In this document: in pieces, positions 45,720 through 56,239 of the stretch
Layout: each line of letters begins with the position of its first letter
How positions within the stretch are numbered: position 1 is the first letter of the stretch
Source: Diadema setosum
Lineage: Eukaryota; Echinodermata; Echinoidea; Diadematoida; Diadematidae
Direction: 5' to 3'
Assembly: GCA_033980235.1 (NCBI GenBank)
Contig: CM067067.1
Coordinates: forward strand, 21,465,403 to 21,529,402
Length of the DNA stretch: 64,000 nucleotides
Made by a program: the position numbers and the translations under genes
Notes under the pieces: model-generated
Database searches by the model: none
What the model was told of the DNA's origin: nothing
The model's input: the letters and a program-made list of their open reading frames with translations, nothing else

Positions 45720-46700
45720 AATGTTTCATCTTTACGGAAAGTTGTAGTGACAGTCACGTGAAATTCAAGAAGGAGCAGTTTTTCGACGCCGTCAAATTTG
45801 TATTTATTCATGGCATACCACTCCAGGGCACTCTCACACTCCACTCTCTTAAGGGGGCTGTCAGTGAGGTTAAATGCTCTTCCGTGTTATGTGATACCAC
45901 CCATTCCATTTTATTTCACTTATATTTTCTTTGCTGCTACTATACCCGATGATCCCGCTTATCCCCACGTACTACAAACGCACTTCGAACAGGAAGATAA
46001 AAAGGGCAAGTTATTTAAGATGAATAACTCAGACGCTTAAGTAGCTTTAAGAAGATAATAACAATTACAGCTGGGGAAATGATATGATTCTGTTTCCCTC
46101 AATATCTTCAGCCAACCAACTACTGATATTTGTCCACTGGACGATTAAAAAGGACAAATTTTTCATTTAGAAATGGAATACAGTAAATTGTTGTTATTTC
46201 ACTTTCATGACATCTTCAACGTTGCAGGGGTCGTCAAAATAACCAAACGTAACATCTGCCTTAGAAAATGTCATTTAACCAAAATCAGTGCTATTATGTT
46301 ATCGTTTGTAAATAGTTTTCTTCAAAAAAGTTGCAGAAATTAATAGATATTGAAAAAAAAATCAGATATAAGTCAGTAGTTATAACATGATTTATACTTC
46401 ACGTTGACTACTTCCGTACTAATGTACTAATTACAACGTATCGTTGCTATAAGGCTCCAATTGTTGTTGTTTACACTGTTCAATTCACATTGTCATGCTT
46501 ACATTATTTCTGTCACTAAAGAAAGTGAGATGTATATCATGCTCTTGTAAAAAAAAATGGAAATAAACGTGAATTTAATAAGAATGCAATTACATTTGAG
46601 GAAGTAATAAGACTTCGTTTTCACTCAGTATCATCAGTATAAAACCAAAAAAAGATATTATTTTTCATTCACGGATGATAGAAAATCAAATACAAAGAAG
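45720..46700. other. No supported gene
   Basis: AT-rich, with short frames. No repeat structure was identified. Confidence 0.4.
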
Positions 46701-46824
46701 AATGGGAGACTATCTGATGAAGGCTTACCACAATCTTTATATCGCGTAATATGATTTTCTGTTTTTATTCTATGTCCTCTTCTATCTTATTGCCAAATAA
46801 ATGAATGAATGAATGAATAAATAA

Positions 46825-46857
<33 letters not shown>

Positions 46858-46935
46858 GATAATAATGATAATAATAATAATAATAACAATAATAATAATG
46901 ATAACGATAAAAATAATAACAATAATAATAACAGG
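46700..46935 (+). mobile_element. LINE-type 3' tail (AATGA)n leading into AT-rich array
   Basis: A T-rich 3' UTR-like stretch ends in GCCAAATAAATGAATGAATG, and then an AAAT array and an imperfect AATGATAAT array follow to 46935. The AATAAA signal with short tandem tail fits a LINE terminus. The later array may have expanded from that tail. Confidence 0.4.
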
Positions 46936-47303
46936 CTGGAAGTGTGCGGAAATGAACGATTTTTACATGTGCCATCTTTTTTCAAGACTTTTTAACTTTA
47001 ATTGCGGATGATTGTCGGTCACTATTTTCCTGAGACAAGCCATTGATGTTCCTCAGATGGTAAAGTAGGCCTATTGCATCGACGTTCAAGACCATCACAC
47101 TCTATCTAGTAATATCCAAACTCCGATGTTTATTAAGTCACCCTCAACTACACAACAGTTCTCTTGCTGACGGCAGTTTCTAATCAGCATAACATGTATA
47201 AGGTTTGAGTCATTAAAAAAAAAGAAGAAAATATTAAGATCACTTCAGGTTAGTTTCATATTCCACTTTGGCAATAAAAACTTACAATGAGCACACATGC
47301 AAT

Positions 47304-47307
<4 letters not shown>

Positions 47308-47352
<45 letters not shown>
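47308..47352. repeat. (TA)n microsatellite
   Basis: Uninterrupted TA array. Confidence 0.95.
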
Positions 47353-47353
<1 letters not shown>

Positions 47354-47384
47354 AATATAATTTGCACCCTTTGCATCCTTTACT

Positions 47385-47543
47385 TTGATTGAAAATGACA
47401 CATCGACCGCTATGTATTATGTTTGTATTCTTATTTCTTTATGTATATATCCAAGCTGGACATTCTGTATTATCATATTTTTGTTATATCATGTATTTTT
47501 CATCGAGAAATACGAAAATAAAATTGAAATTGAAATTGAAATG

Positions 47544-47582
<39 letters not shown>
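47385..47582 (+). mobile_element. LINE 3' terminus with (TTGAAA)n tail then (TA)n
   Basis: A T-rich 3' UTR-like stretch ends in ACGAAAATAAAATTGAAATT and three TTGAAA units (about 47514-47541). A TA array follows to 47582. The same TTGAAA-type tail occurs on the minus strand at 59958-59995. Confidence 0.5.
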
Positions 47583-47584
<2 letters not shown>

Positions 47585-47652
47585 TACCATCTTAAAGGAA
47601 TATACAAACCAAAAGATGTAAGGACGAGGCTAGAATAGTAAAGAATCTTTAA

Positions 47653-48263
47653 AGGGGAAAATCCAGTCCAAATACAAGTAAGTCTGATAAGACAAAGTAA
47701 AATATTACGAGTTTAACGGAATTTGATCGAAATGGGACTAAAAAAATAAGGAAGTTATGACATTTTGAAGTTTCGCTATTTTTAGGGGAAACAGTTTTTG
47801 AACAGGCAATAAATATATACAAATGGAAAGTGAGCATGTCATTCCCTCTCAACTTACCATATAGTTTATACCTAAAATTTTTAAATTTCCAGTTTTTCAT
47901 TCAGACGCAATTATGCCCGACATCTGCCCGAGGATCAAATCCTCGTATATCTAACTGATCACTATCTTGAAGGTAATCAACCAGGAATAACATAATGTTT
48001 CAGACTTCAATGAAAAACAAGAGGAAGAATATTCGTCATTTTTTTAGTCTACGATCAATGGAAAATTGTGAGGTTATGGTTAACTCACTCATTTGCATAT
48101 TCATACCCACTGTACAAGAACTGTTTTATAGAAATCAGCAAAACCTCAAAATTTCATAACTTTCTTAGTTTTCATCCGATTTCAGTGAAAGATTTACCGT
48201 TGAACTCGTAAGATTTTACTCTTTTTTTATCAGACTAACTTATGTTTGGACTGGATTTCCCCT
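47653..48263. mobile_element. 611-bp MITE with TTAA target duplication
   Basis: The left end AGGGGAAAATCCAGTCCAAA and the right end TTTGGACTGGATTTCCCCT are inverted copies, extending about 70 bp inward through AAGTCTGATAA / TTATCAGACT and the GAGTTTAACGG / CCGTTGAACTC block. TTAA flanks both sides (47649-47652 and 48264-48267). The second half also repeats the CATAACTTTCTTAGTTTTCAT motif, split here as CATAACTTTC and TTAGTTTTCAT. No transposase is seen. It resembles sea urchin repeats as I remember them. Confidence 0.72.
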
Positions 48264-48689
48264 TTAAAGGAAGAGCTTGTTGACCAGTGGATTGCCTTAC
48301 AAGAGAAATGCGTTTAGCCTCGAGAATAGAAGATGACTCAAGAGTGTCTGGAGGTAGCTAAAGAGTGGTATAGAAATCATAAAAAAAAAAACAGAAAGGA
48401 CAAACGGAAAAAAAAAGAAACCATAGCTGTAGGAAATCTCAGATATTCCACACTGAGGGCGCACGTAATGACGTAGAAACACGCAAATGACGGTGCACTC
48501 TGAAAAAAAAATGTAATTGACATCCCCCTCCCCCTCCCCCGCCAAGTAGGCCCTATCCAGTACTAGTATCAACATCGAGCCAAATTGGCAACAGGAATGA
48601 CGAATTCGTAATGGAGCCTTTGTAGATGCGAATGTTGTGGCAAATGTTCATTCAGCAACCAGACAGCATAAGTTTAATTTTCCGTTTGC

Positions 48690-49015
48690 AGGGGCAGGCC
48701 CACGAATTTCCGTCAGGGGGGCAGGGGGGGGGGGGGGAGATTACAAAGGAGTTTATATGTCTGGTGCCATACTTCCTGATTTAATCAGCTGACACGCAAA
48801 GAAAAAAAAAACAACTTTATAGGTATTTTCTCACACCACTTCCGGGGTTGATCGGCTGACAAAAAAAAAAGCAACCAAACAAACATAATAAAAACGCTTA
48901 AGGGCAAATTTTCTCGTTTCTCCTGCCACTTCCGGGTTTCATCAGATGTCAAGTAAAAAAAAAAAAAAAAAAAAAATCTTTACTATTTTGAACCCCCCCC
49001 CCCCCCACAAAAATT
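48690..49015. mobile_element. Three tandem CTTCCGG-GCTGACA-poly(A) modules with poly-G/C edges
   Basis: A 40-bp motif recurs at about 48763, 48836 and 48929. Each copy has CACTTCCGGGTTTAATC or a variant, then AGCTGACA, then an A-run of 9-22 bases. A G-run (48718-48734) bounds one side and a C-run (48991-49007) the other. The same motif, inverted, occurs at 58000-58040. This is a dispersed family, probably a MITE with homopolymer ends. Confidence 0.6.
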
Positions 49016-49071
49016 ACAAAACAAATTACACCCGTAATGGTTTAGAAACATGATGCGAAGAATGACAATCT

Positions 49072-49236
49072 GACAAATTTCATTTACAGAATCCTAAAAC
49101 GGTGATGGCTCTGAAATCTATCAGACACACTGGACCCGATATTTGGAACTCTCTTTCTTCTGAAATTCAAACTTTAGAGTCTGTGTACCCTTTTAAGAAA
49201 ACTGTAAAGACAATGCTGCTCTCTGGATATCAGTGA
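49072..49236 (+). pseudogene. LINE ORF2 C-terminal fragment
   Basis: In frame: DKFHLQNPKTVMALKSIR, then HTGPDIWNSLS, then SVYPFKKTVKTMLLSGYQ and TGA at 49234-49236. The G-P-x-x-WNSL motif followed by F-K-x-x-x-K-x-x-LL just before the stop matches the fragment at 10252-10404 and is typical of CR1/L2-like ORF2 C-termini. A stop at 49063-49065 closes the frame upstream. Only the last 55 or so codons remain. Confidence 0.72.
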
Positions 49237-49450
49237 TCTCATAATGTCATTGTAATTGTATTGTATATGAAATTCTCTCGTGGAAATATTGCCGTTCTTA
49301 ATCTGTTGCCTAATGTTATGTAACCGACCATGACCTGTAACTGTTCACCTGTACCTCGGTGAGAAAATACTTTGCTATGCTTTACTGATCAGTGATCCAG
49401 GTGATCTAACTTTGTGTAAACCTTTAGCGAAAGCAGACAAACCTTTCCCT
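49237..49450 (+). mobile_element. Probable 3' UTR of the LINE fragment
   Basis: It continues from the ORF2 stop. TA-rich, without a clear plus-strand terminal tail before the opposing (TTCAA)n array, so the element may be truncated by that insertion. Confidence 0.4.
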
Positions 49451-49454
49451 CCTT

Positions 49455-49600
49455 TCAATTCAATTCAATTCAATTCAAGTCAAGTCAATTCAGTTCAATT
49501 CAATTCAGTTCAATTCAATTCAATTCAATTCAATTCAATTCAATTCAATTCAATTCAATTCAATTCAATTCAATTCAATAGTTTATTTATTTCCATCATC
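49455..49600 (-). mobile_element. LINE 3' terminus with long (TTGAA)n tail
   Basis: On the minus strand, GGAAATAAATAAACTA (about 49595-49580) runs into roughly 24 TTGAA units, some with TTGAC/CTGAA variants. The same arrangement is seen at 8227 and 17770. Confidence 0.6.
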
Positions 49601-49679
49601 TTTTTCTCCTTTCTTCTCCTTTCATCCATTTCTCCTTTCTTCTATCCTATCTCTATGCAAGTCATCCCTCCCTCCTATT

Positions 49680-49936
49680 TTCCTATATGTTATGTGTTAT
49701 GTACGAGGTCTTCATGCAAATCAAGCAATGCTTAAGTAGCCCTTCTGTGTTATGCATTGCATCGCTGATATGTTTTGTTGTATATTGTGCAGGCATTCGA
49801 AGAAACTTACTTTGTTCACAACTAATGTTTATGTATATGCATGGCACCAACAGTGAATATGTACATGTGTATGCATCTGCATGTGCAATGATGCAATGCA
49901 GGAACCAATAAATCAAATCAAATCAGATCAAATCAA
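49680..49936 (+). mobile_element. LINE-like 3' end with (AATCA)n tail
   Basis: A TG/AT-rich 3' UTR-like stretch ends in AACCAATAAATCAAATCAAA and further AATCA-type units to about 49936. The tail sequence differs from the TTGAA type, suggesting a second LINE family. Confidence 0.45.
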
Positions 49937-50487
49937 AGGTGAATTTTACGTGGATTTTTTTTTTCTGTATAGCGCTTGACCTCTTTGGTGTCTTTCAGCC
50001 CCCATCATGCCCAATTCTTATCTATTCTGAATACAATACTTATTTAATCCTGATGATGGGTAATCATTTTGGGCGCCAACTGATTCATTCCGACCAAAAT
50101 GTTACAGAGACGCTTTGCTGAAGAGGTCCACAAACTTTCTCATATTATAGCGACGAGGGAGCTATTTCGAGTGACACGAACCCGGAAGGGAGCGAGAACT
50201 TTTAATTAGACTGTTCGCCGGGCAAGATGCGTATATTTGCCCAACTCCTTCAGTGAACTAACGAACAACACAGCTGCACTTGTTTAAACGGGTGTGTATC
50301 GGACGTCCCCCCAGCCTTTCCTATTCAGGCAAACACGTTCGATGGCTTGTTCACCTGCATACCACCGACTTCCCCTTTTGTTTTTGTATCGTTTTGTTTT
50401 AATTCCTCTCTGACATGTTCCGCCCTCTGTCGCCTAAAGTTTGACAGATTGTCAGAATTCTGTCCACCCCGTCTCCTCTCTCCATAG

Positions 50488-50567
50488 CCTCGTCACCATG
50501 GACTTAGCCACGTTCTTGCGCTGGCACGACCGCTCGCCTGCTCACGCAGCGATGTTCAGCGACGTCG
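50488..50567 (+). CDS. Candidate first coding exon, unknown gene
   Basis: A pyrimidine-rich acceptor ends in CTCTCTCCATAG (50487). Ten bases later CACCATGG gives a Kozak-perfect start (ATG 50498). The exon encodes 23 residues, beginning MDLATFLRWHDRSPAH, and ends in phase 1 with donor GTCG|GTGAGT (50568). It is GC-rich and CpG-containing relative to the flanks, and its codons look selected. I do not recognise the protein. It may be an N-terminal exon of a larger gene whose next exon is further right or outside the window. Upstream (50160-50420) contains CCGGAAG, an ETS-type site. Confidence 0.42.
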
Positions 50568-50708
50568 GTGAGTTATATTGCCTGCAATGTTCGCGCATGG
50601 AGTGAAACGGAAGCATATCATGATTGTGCTCGGGATGGACAGAAAAAGCTGGGCAGAGTCATACCACTATACACATTGTAGTTGATGACTCGTACTCGCA
50701 TGTTCACA

Positions 50709-50717
50709 TCATGTTTT

Positions 50718-50759
<42 letters not shown>

Positions 50760-50782
50760 AATCTATCTATCTATCTATCGTT

Positions 50783-50825
<43 letters not shown>

Positions 50826-50857
50826 CCTCTCTATCTATCTATCTATCTATCTATCTC
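50709..50857. repeat. (CTAT)n tetranucleotide array
   Basis: About 35 CTAT units with a few interruptions (CAAT, CGTTTTAT, CTACCTCT). Predicted YLSI-rich proteins across it are artefacts. Confidence 0.95.
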
Positions 50858-50869
50858 TTGCTTTGATAT

Positions 50870-51310
50870 GCACATAAGTCCTATTCGTTCTCCATTACTA
50901 TTCATGGAAGTTTTCTACATCTTGCCCATCATCATTTCCATACTCATTTCATCACACCCAGCACAATTTCTTAGAGTTCAATTCTGCCCTATAAAGCATA
51001 CTGCAACAACTACGCTTCCTTGGCACCGAAGATTGTACAGACGCGACAAAATGATGTGGATTTACGTGGCATCTTTACCACTGGTTTTTGACATAGCCTG
51101 TCCGATTAACGCTACAGTCAACGATATCGTTATCTGTAAAAGACACAGTAGGTTGATACCTATACTTATCCAACAAAATGTCCACGTGGGGATGAAGTTC
51201 GGACGCATAAGTTTATTGAAGTTATGCCCCTTCATTGCCAGCAACGTCTTGTAGTGTAATTTTAGTTAGATATAGTTTGAAGATATCGAATAAGATAAGA
51301 AAGACAATAA
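50870..51310. other. No supported gene
   Basis: An open frame continues rightwards from the CTAT array to 51254 and contains a hydrophobic stretch (MMWIYVASLPLVFDIAC) with a possible signal-like character. No family is recognised and it is fused to repeat sequence, so I do not call it a gene. Confidence 0.3.
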
Positions 51311-51325
51311 TGATGATGATCGTAA

Positions 51326-51384
<59 letters not shown>

Positions 51385-51385
51385 A

Positions 51386-51425
<40 letters not shown>

Positions 51426-51426
51426 T

Positions 51427-51466
<40 letters not shown>

Positions 51467-51473
51467 AAGAAGA
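51326..51473. repeat. (TAG)n trinucleotide array
   Basis: About 45 TAG units with few interruptions, ending in an AGA run. Confidence 0.95.
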
Positions 51474-51479
51474 AGAAAA

Positions 51480-52980
51480 TGATTTCAATGATGATAACAA
51501 TAAGGATAATGTTATGTAGGTTTTTGCAGCCCAATTTCGTCATAGTTGCATTCGACTTAACGATGCAATTATTCAAGCTCGGGCGATTGATATGACATCA
51601 CCGAAAACACCGAAATCACCCAAATCAATATTCTAGAAGCGAAATGCTTCATTCAAAGTAATTTCATCTGCCAGTAATTTCACGATTTCCTCACGTAAAC
51701 GTGTAAAAAGTCTTTTAATTTAAAAATGTACATAAGACGCATTCAAATTCGCATGTGGAACTCAAATTCACGAAAAGCAAGAATTGACAGCATTTGGGCA
51801 GTGATTTTCGTTAGAGCTTATATGGTCTTTGGATAGCTTCTCCTCATCTGCTATGCAAGAGTAATGGGCCTTGAAGGGGACCTTTGGCCTATGCTGAAAA
51901 TGTTCATTCTTCTGACAAATCTTTATCGAAGAGACAGCTCCTACAACTCCACATATTTTTATTCATACACAACTGCATGTGGTGGAGGACTAATACATAT
52001 TGTAAATATGCCCAATACAGACAGAGCTATTTTTGCTGAAACGTTTGATAGCCAGCCATTAAGACCATCTACACTATAACTGGTGACGTTCTTTTGAAGC
52101 AAAAGTCTACGGCTGGGTCGATTTTGGACACGGTGACCGTCAAAAAGATACCAAGGGGTGGGGTCCAACATGCAAACATGAATGTGGATATCAGAGCATG
52201 GAAAAGATCATGAGAAAGTGAAACTGACACGAAATGTTAGAAAGAAAAGAAATTAACGGAATATGATTGATATATCCTATAAATGAATCATGAAAATAAA
52301 ATTATAAAATTAAACAACAATGAAAAGGGGATTTGACACGAGAAATGCGGTTTAAATTTCAGAGAACTACAGAACCTCTTTAAGATGACAGAACTTAAAT
52401 ATTCAAAGTGCGATGTTGTTTGCCTTTAAGTGAAATCTAAATTGGAATTGGAGTTGGAATTGAAATTGGAATTGGGATGTAATTGAATGTTTATCCAGCT
52501 AAACTGAATGCTAACTTCGTCCTTTACTTGATTCAACTGCCCTCTAAATTGAATGACAAGGAGTTTAAAATAAATGATATGAAGCGAAATTAAATTCTCA
52601 AAAAATCAAATTGAACCTTGAGACAGTGTTGGAAATAAATGGGGAAAAACAGCTTGAACGTCTTTTATGAAAAATCTTATAAAGATAAAATAACCATCAA
52701 AAGAATGCAAATAATAATGAAAACGATAACTGAAATTACGATAATTTGTGGACATCTGTGTAGTATTCAGGTTGGAGACCGGCACATGAACATCACGCAA
52801 AAACATTTTTTTTTTTTTAAATCCAATACGTTGAAGGCAAATTGATTAAACAGAATTGAAAACAGACAGAATGAGGAGAAAAGGGACAGGAGAAGAAGAT
52901 AAATGAGGGAAATGAATGATTATTCCTTGGATACGATGTTATGTCAGTATTGCATCACAATCGGAGCCAAAAATGGTGCA
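51480..52980. other. No supported gene; possible dispersed repeat
   Basis: The segment near 51850-52080 is open on the plus strand for 71 codons and contains GGGACCTTTGGCC and AAATCTTTATCGAAGAGAC, which look like dispersed-repeat rather than coding sequence. A degenerate GGAATTGGAATTGA-type run lies at 52440-52485. Confidence 0.3.
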
Positions 52981-52987
52981 TACCTCC

Positions 52988-53446
52988 TCTGGTTGGTTGG
53001 TTGGTTGGTTTGTTGGTTGGTGGTTGGTTGGATTGTTGGTTGGTTGGTTGGCTGGTTGGTTGGTTGGTTGGTTGGTTGGTTGGTTTGTTAGTTGGCTGAT
53101 TGGTTGGTTGGTTGGTTGGTTGGTTGGTTGGTTGGTTGGTTGGATGGATGATTGGTTGATTAGTTGTTTAGTTGGTTGGTTGGTTGGTTGGTTGGTTGGC
53201 ATTTTGGTTGGTTAGTTGTTTGGTTGGCTGGTTGGTTCGTTGGTTGGTTGGTTTGTTAGTTGGCTGGTTGGTTGTTTGGTTGGTTGGTTGGTTGGTTGGT
53301 TGGTTGGTTGGTTGGTTTGTTAGTTGGCTGGTTGGTTGGTTGGTTGGTTGGTTGGTTGGTTGGTTGGTTGGTAAGTTGTTTGATTAGTTGGTTGGTTGGT
53401 TAGTTGGTTGGTTGGTTGGTTGTTTGGTTGGTTGGTTGGTTGGTTA
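52988..53446. repeat. (TTGG)n satellite-like array, about 460 bp
   Basis: TTGG tetranucleotides are interrupted every few units by TTTG, GCTGG, GATTG and TTAG variants. Higher-order repetition is visible: a TTTGTTAGTTGGCTGGTTGG-like block recurs near 53082, 53250 and 53315. It is read as GWLV repeats on one strand and as PTNQ repeats on the other. Neither is a gene. Confidence 0.95.
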
Positions 53447-53764
53447 TTTGAAAAAACATCCTGTTTTTCTCTGTTTCCACCTACATGCATCCTTGAAAAA
53501 GAATCCGTAGTCGAATAGCCGTGGCCTGATCAATTGTCTCATCCTTCGCCTAAACGACTTCAATAACCCTTTGTCACAGAGGTGGTTTGAATCAAGGATA
53601 TTGAATCAATGCAAGCCATCAAGTAATGCCAATTCAGTTGCCTAGATGTCCCTGACACATCCAACACGACAACAGACATTCAATACTGTAGTAGACGCAA
53701 GCCGACACGCGCATGACCTATTGTGCATGCAGTTACAGTTCACTATTAGAAACCTCATGTCACG

Positions 53765-54715
53765 ATTGTTGGATTTATGGCGAATCTTCGGAATAACAAA
53801 TTTTTTCTATTTTCGGATTATCTAGCCTTTGGCGTCACGATTTTTTCTTTACATATTAAAGAACTTTGAGAATGAAGAGCCTCATTCTACTTTTGGACTG
53901 ACCAACCTTCGGAGAACCAACTTTCGTAGAAACGCAACAAATCTGCCCTACTCTGGCAAAAGGAAGCACGTGACATCGAGTACAAATGCTACAAATGAAG
54001 AAAATATGTTTTTGGGTAGGCCCTTCAACATGGAAATTTGTGATGAGAAGAAATGTCGGTATTTGTGCAAGTCTATGGTGATGCATTTATGACAATTCAA
54101 AGAATTTTGATATTCCCATAGAAACTCATTATAATGTATCTTGATTCCTTTTGACAAAGTATTATAGATTTGTAGCAAACATGAAAAATCTGGCAAAAGG
54201 AAGCATGTGACAATCATATCATGAGTATGTTATATAAATAATTTGGCAAAAGGAAGCAAGTGACAATCATGTCATGAAAATGTTATATTTGCTTCCTTTT
54301 GCTAAAGTATTATATAATTATTTTGTAACAAACATTAACAAAAAATGGCAAAAGGAAGTAAGTGACAATCATATCATGAGGTTGTAACCTGCTTCCTTTT
54401 GCCATTTTTTTCATGCAATTTTGTGCACTTGCTTCCTTTTGCCACCCGAATTCTCAGAAATGGGCCAAAATTGTAACTTTTGGATTTTTCAATTATATAG
54501 AGCATGCCTCAAATATGCCAAATCAATAAAATAGTCAATATCCATGAAAATGTCACTTGCTTCCTTTTGCCAAAGTAGCGCAGAAATGTTCAGATAAACG
54601 AATATTTCGGTATACGGAAATTGTTTTCGGAAAAAACGAATCTTCTGAAAAACAAACTTCATTTCATTTTCGGATTGACGAACCATCAGAATAACCAACA
54701 TCAAAGCACTACTGA
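53765..54715. mobile_element. Foldback element with an array of a 21-bp motif
   Basis: The outer ends carry TTCGGAATAAC-type motifs (53777-53790 and 54605-54695), as in 12874-13121. Inside is the module GGCAAAAGGAAGCAAGTGAC. Direct copies start at 53955, 54192, 54245 and 54347; inverted copies lie near 54291, 54391, 54426 and 54551. A ninth, degenerate inverted copy is near 54146. Spacers are unequal. The arrangement gives several overlapping hairpins in one element. Confidence 0.7.
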
Positions 54716-54733
54716 TTTGGGCTTTTTTTTTTT

Positions 54734-54855
54734 CTTCGGACGATTCAATTTTGTGTTACGAATTTCATTTCAACTTCCTTTGTGAATTGGTGCCATGGTC
54801 AGTCGATCTAGGTGGCTGTTCAGTAATCACTTATGCCTAACCACTGAGAACTGAG
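54734..54855 (+). repeat. Dispersed repeat, copy 1 of 2
   Basis: It shares with 56111-56233 the blocks ATTCAATTTTGTGT, CTTCCTTTGTGAAT, GGCCATGGTCGGTCGA (here GGTGCCATGGTCAGTCGA) and CCACTGAGAACTGA in the same order. Function unknown; possibly a SINE or MITE end. Confidence 0.65.
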
Positions 54856-55022
54856 TCACCTTTCATTTGAAGCCAGAAAAGTAGGAAAATATAAAAGAGA
54901 ATGCTATATATACCCAATACAAATCATCTTTCACCTTCGTCAAAATGTGGAAAGAAGAAACCGTACTGAAATGAAAAATACTGAAAAATACATTTTATAT
55001 CTATTATTGTGTGACAATTATT

Positions 55023-55197
55023 TGCTTCAGAATGGTCTCATATTCAAGTAATGTACAGTTCGATGTTTCCAGGTTAGCATTCCCGTACAGTGTCGGGGCG
55101 ATAATGGGCCGTTAACGATCGCCCCGACACTGTACAGGCATGCTAACCTGGAAACATTGAACTGCACATTACTTGAATATGAGACCATTCTGAAGCA
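55023..55197. mobile_element. 175-bp near-perfect hairpin
   Basis: TGCTTCAGAATGGTCTCATA pairs with TATGAGACCATTCTGAAGCA. The pairing runs about 80 bp inward through TTTCCAGGTTAGCAT / ATGCTAACCTGGAAA and the GTGTCGGGGCGAT / ATCGCCCCGACAC blocks, with only about four mismatches, one of them a possible G-U pair. The loop is 15 bases, AATGGGCCGTTAACG. The near-perfect symmetry suggests a young element or one kept by selection. It is not a standard miRNA precursor (too long). Confidence 0.75.
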
Positions 55198-55199
55198 AG

Positions 55200-56110
55200 T
55201 AATTTTCACACAACAATCGATATATAATGTACTCTTAAATGAATCCCACAAGGATTGGAACAATCATCCCTCAGCATTCCCACTGATTCCCACTAATCAG
55301 TTACTAGCCATCCCCTTTAAGTATGTGGCCCTGAAAAAGACCTACCCACTCTCGACGTATTCTCTTGAAAACGGCAAGAACATGCTACCGTGACATCAAG
55401 ACTGGGTAGACCCTTTTCAGAGCCATATACTTACCAAAAGAACGAATACGTATAGTGCGTACATCGTTGAGCTTTTTACTGCTGCTTCTTTCAATCTTTA
55501 GTAATGTATGAAATGATATATTAATGTTTTAAGGAAAATAAAAACAAAACGTAACTGCGTCCAAAAGCTGGAAAAATGTTTGAAAATTACAATAGATGTA
55601 ATAGAAATAACTACTTGAAATCTCCTTATAGCATAGATTTATGGATCATAGAAAGAGGATATATTATAGACTACTGCTTTCATGACTTCACTCTATATAA
55701 GTTTTTTGTTTTGTTTTAAATTCATCTGCCAAAATTGAATATTAGGGTTGGTTGTATTAAGTGGACACTTCACTCCTTTCTGAAAGTAATTCCCGAGATC
55801 CTTCTACCTGTATAATTTGGTATACAATTCCATTTTTTTTTTGGGGGGGGGGGCGTATGACTCATGGGCTGTATGATTCGTGGGCTATATGACTCGAGAG
55901 TGTCGGTCTCGTGACGTTCACTCCTTGTTATTATTATGTTTGAACTGGACCATACAACAACTCCTAAATCGTCTGCCAAGATCTCCTGGTATCTTTTGTT
56001 CATTTTCGGTAAAAAAAAATAATGCTACAACAATCGCGTCTTATATATACTTTTCAAACCCGAGGTCCGGATATTCGTGTATCTACATGTAGCCCAACTT
56101 GCGCTTGTTT
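55200..56110. other. No supported gene
   Basis: A 79-codon frame (55157-55393) overlaps the right arm of the hairpin and continues into unique DNA. It has no recognised domain. A G-run near 55844-55853 follows a T-run. Confidence 0.35.
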
Positions 56111-56233
56111 TCTTCTGCAGACTATTCAATTTTGTGTAAGGAATTTAATTTCACTTTCCTTTGTGAATACGGGCCATGGTCGGTCGAATCAGGCTGCTGT
56201 TCTGTGAACGGACGCATAACCACTGAGAACTGA
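56111..56233 (+). repeat. Dispersed repeat, copy 2 of 2
   Basis: The second copy of the repeat at 54734-54855, same orientation, about 85% similar by eye. It ends in ACTGAGAACTG followed by an A-run, so an A-tailed retroposon is possible. Confidence 0.65.
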
Positions 56234-56239
56234 AAAAAA

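Noticed and set aside
45375..45747. Glu/Lys-rich or Phe/Leu-rich proteins
   Set aside because: These are translations of the CTT/TCC pyrimidine array.
50682..51254. 190-codon frame with YLSI repeats
   Set aside because: The first 60 codons come from the CTAT array. The rest is not recognised.
52939..53387. Frames of PTNQ and GWLVGW repeats
   Set aside because: They are translations of the TTGG simple array, not proteins.
54192..54571. CRISPR array from the repeated 21-bp motif
   Set aside because: Copies occur in both orientations with unequal spacers in a eukaryotic foldback element.
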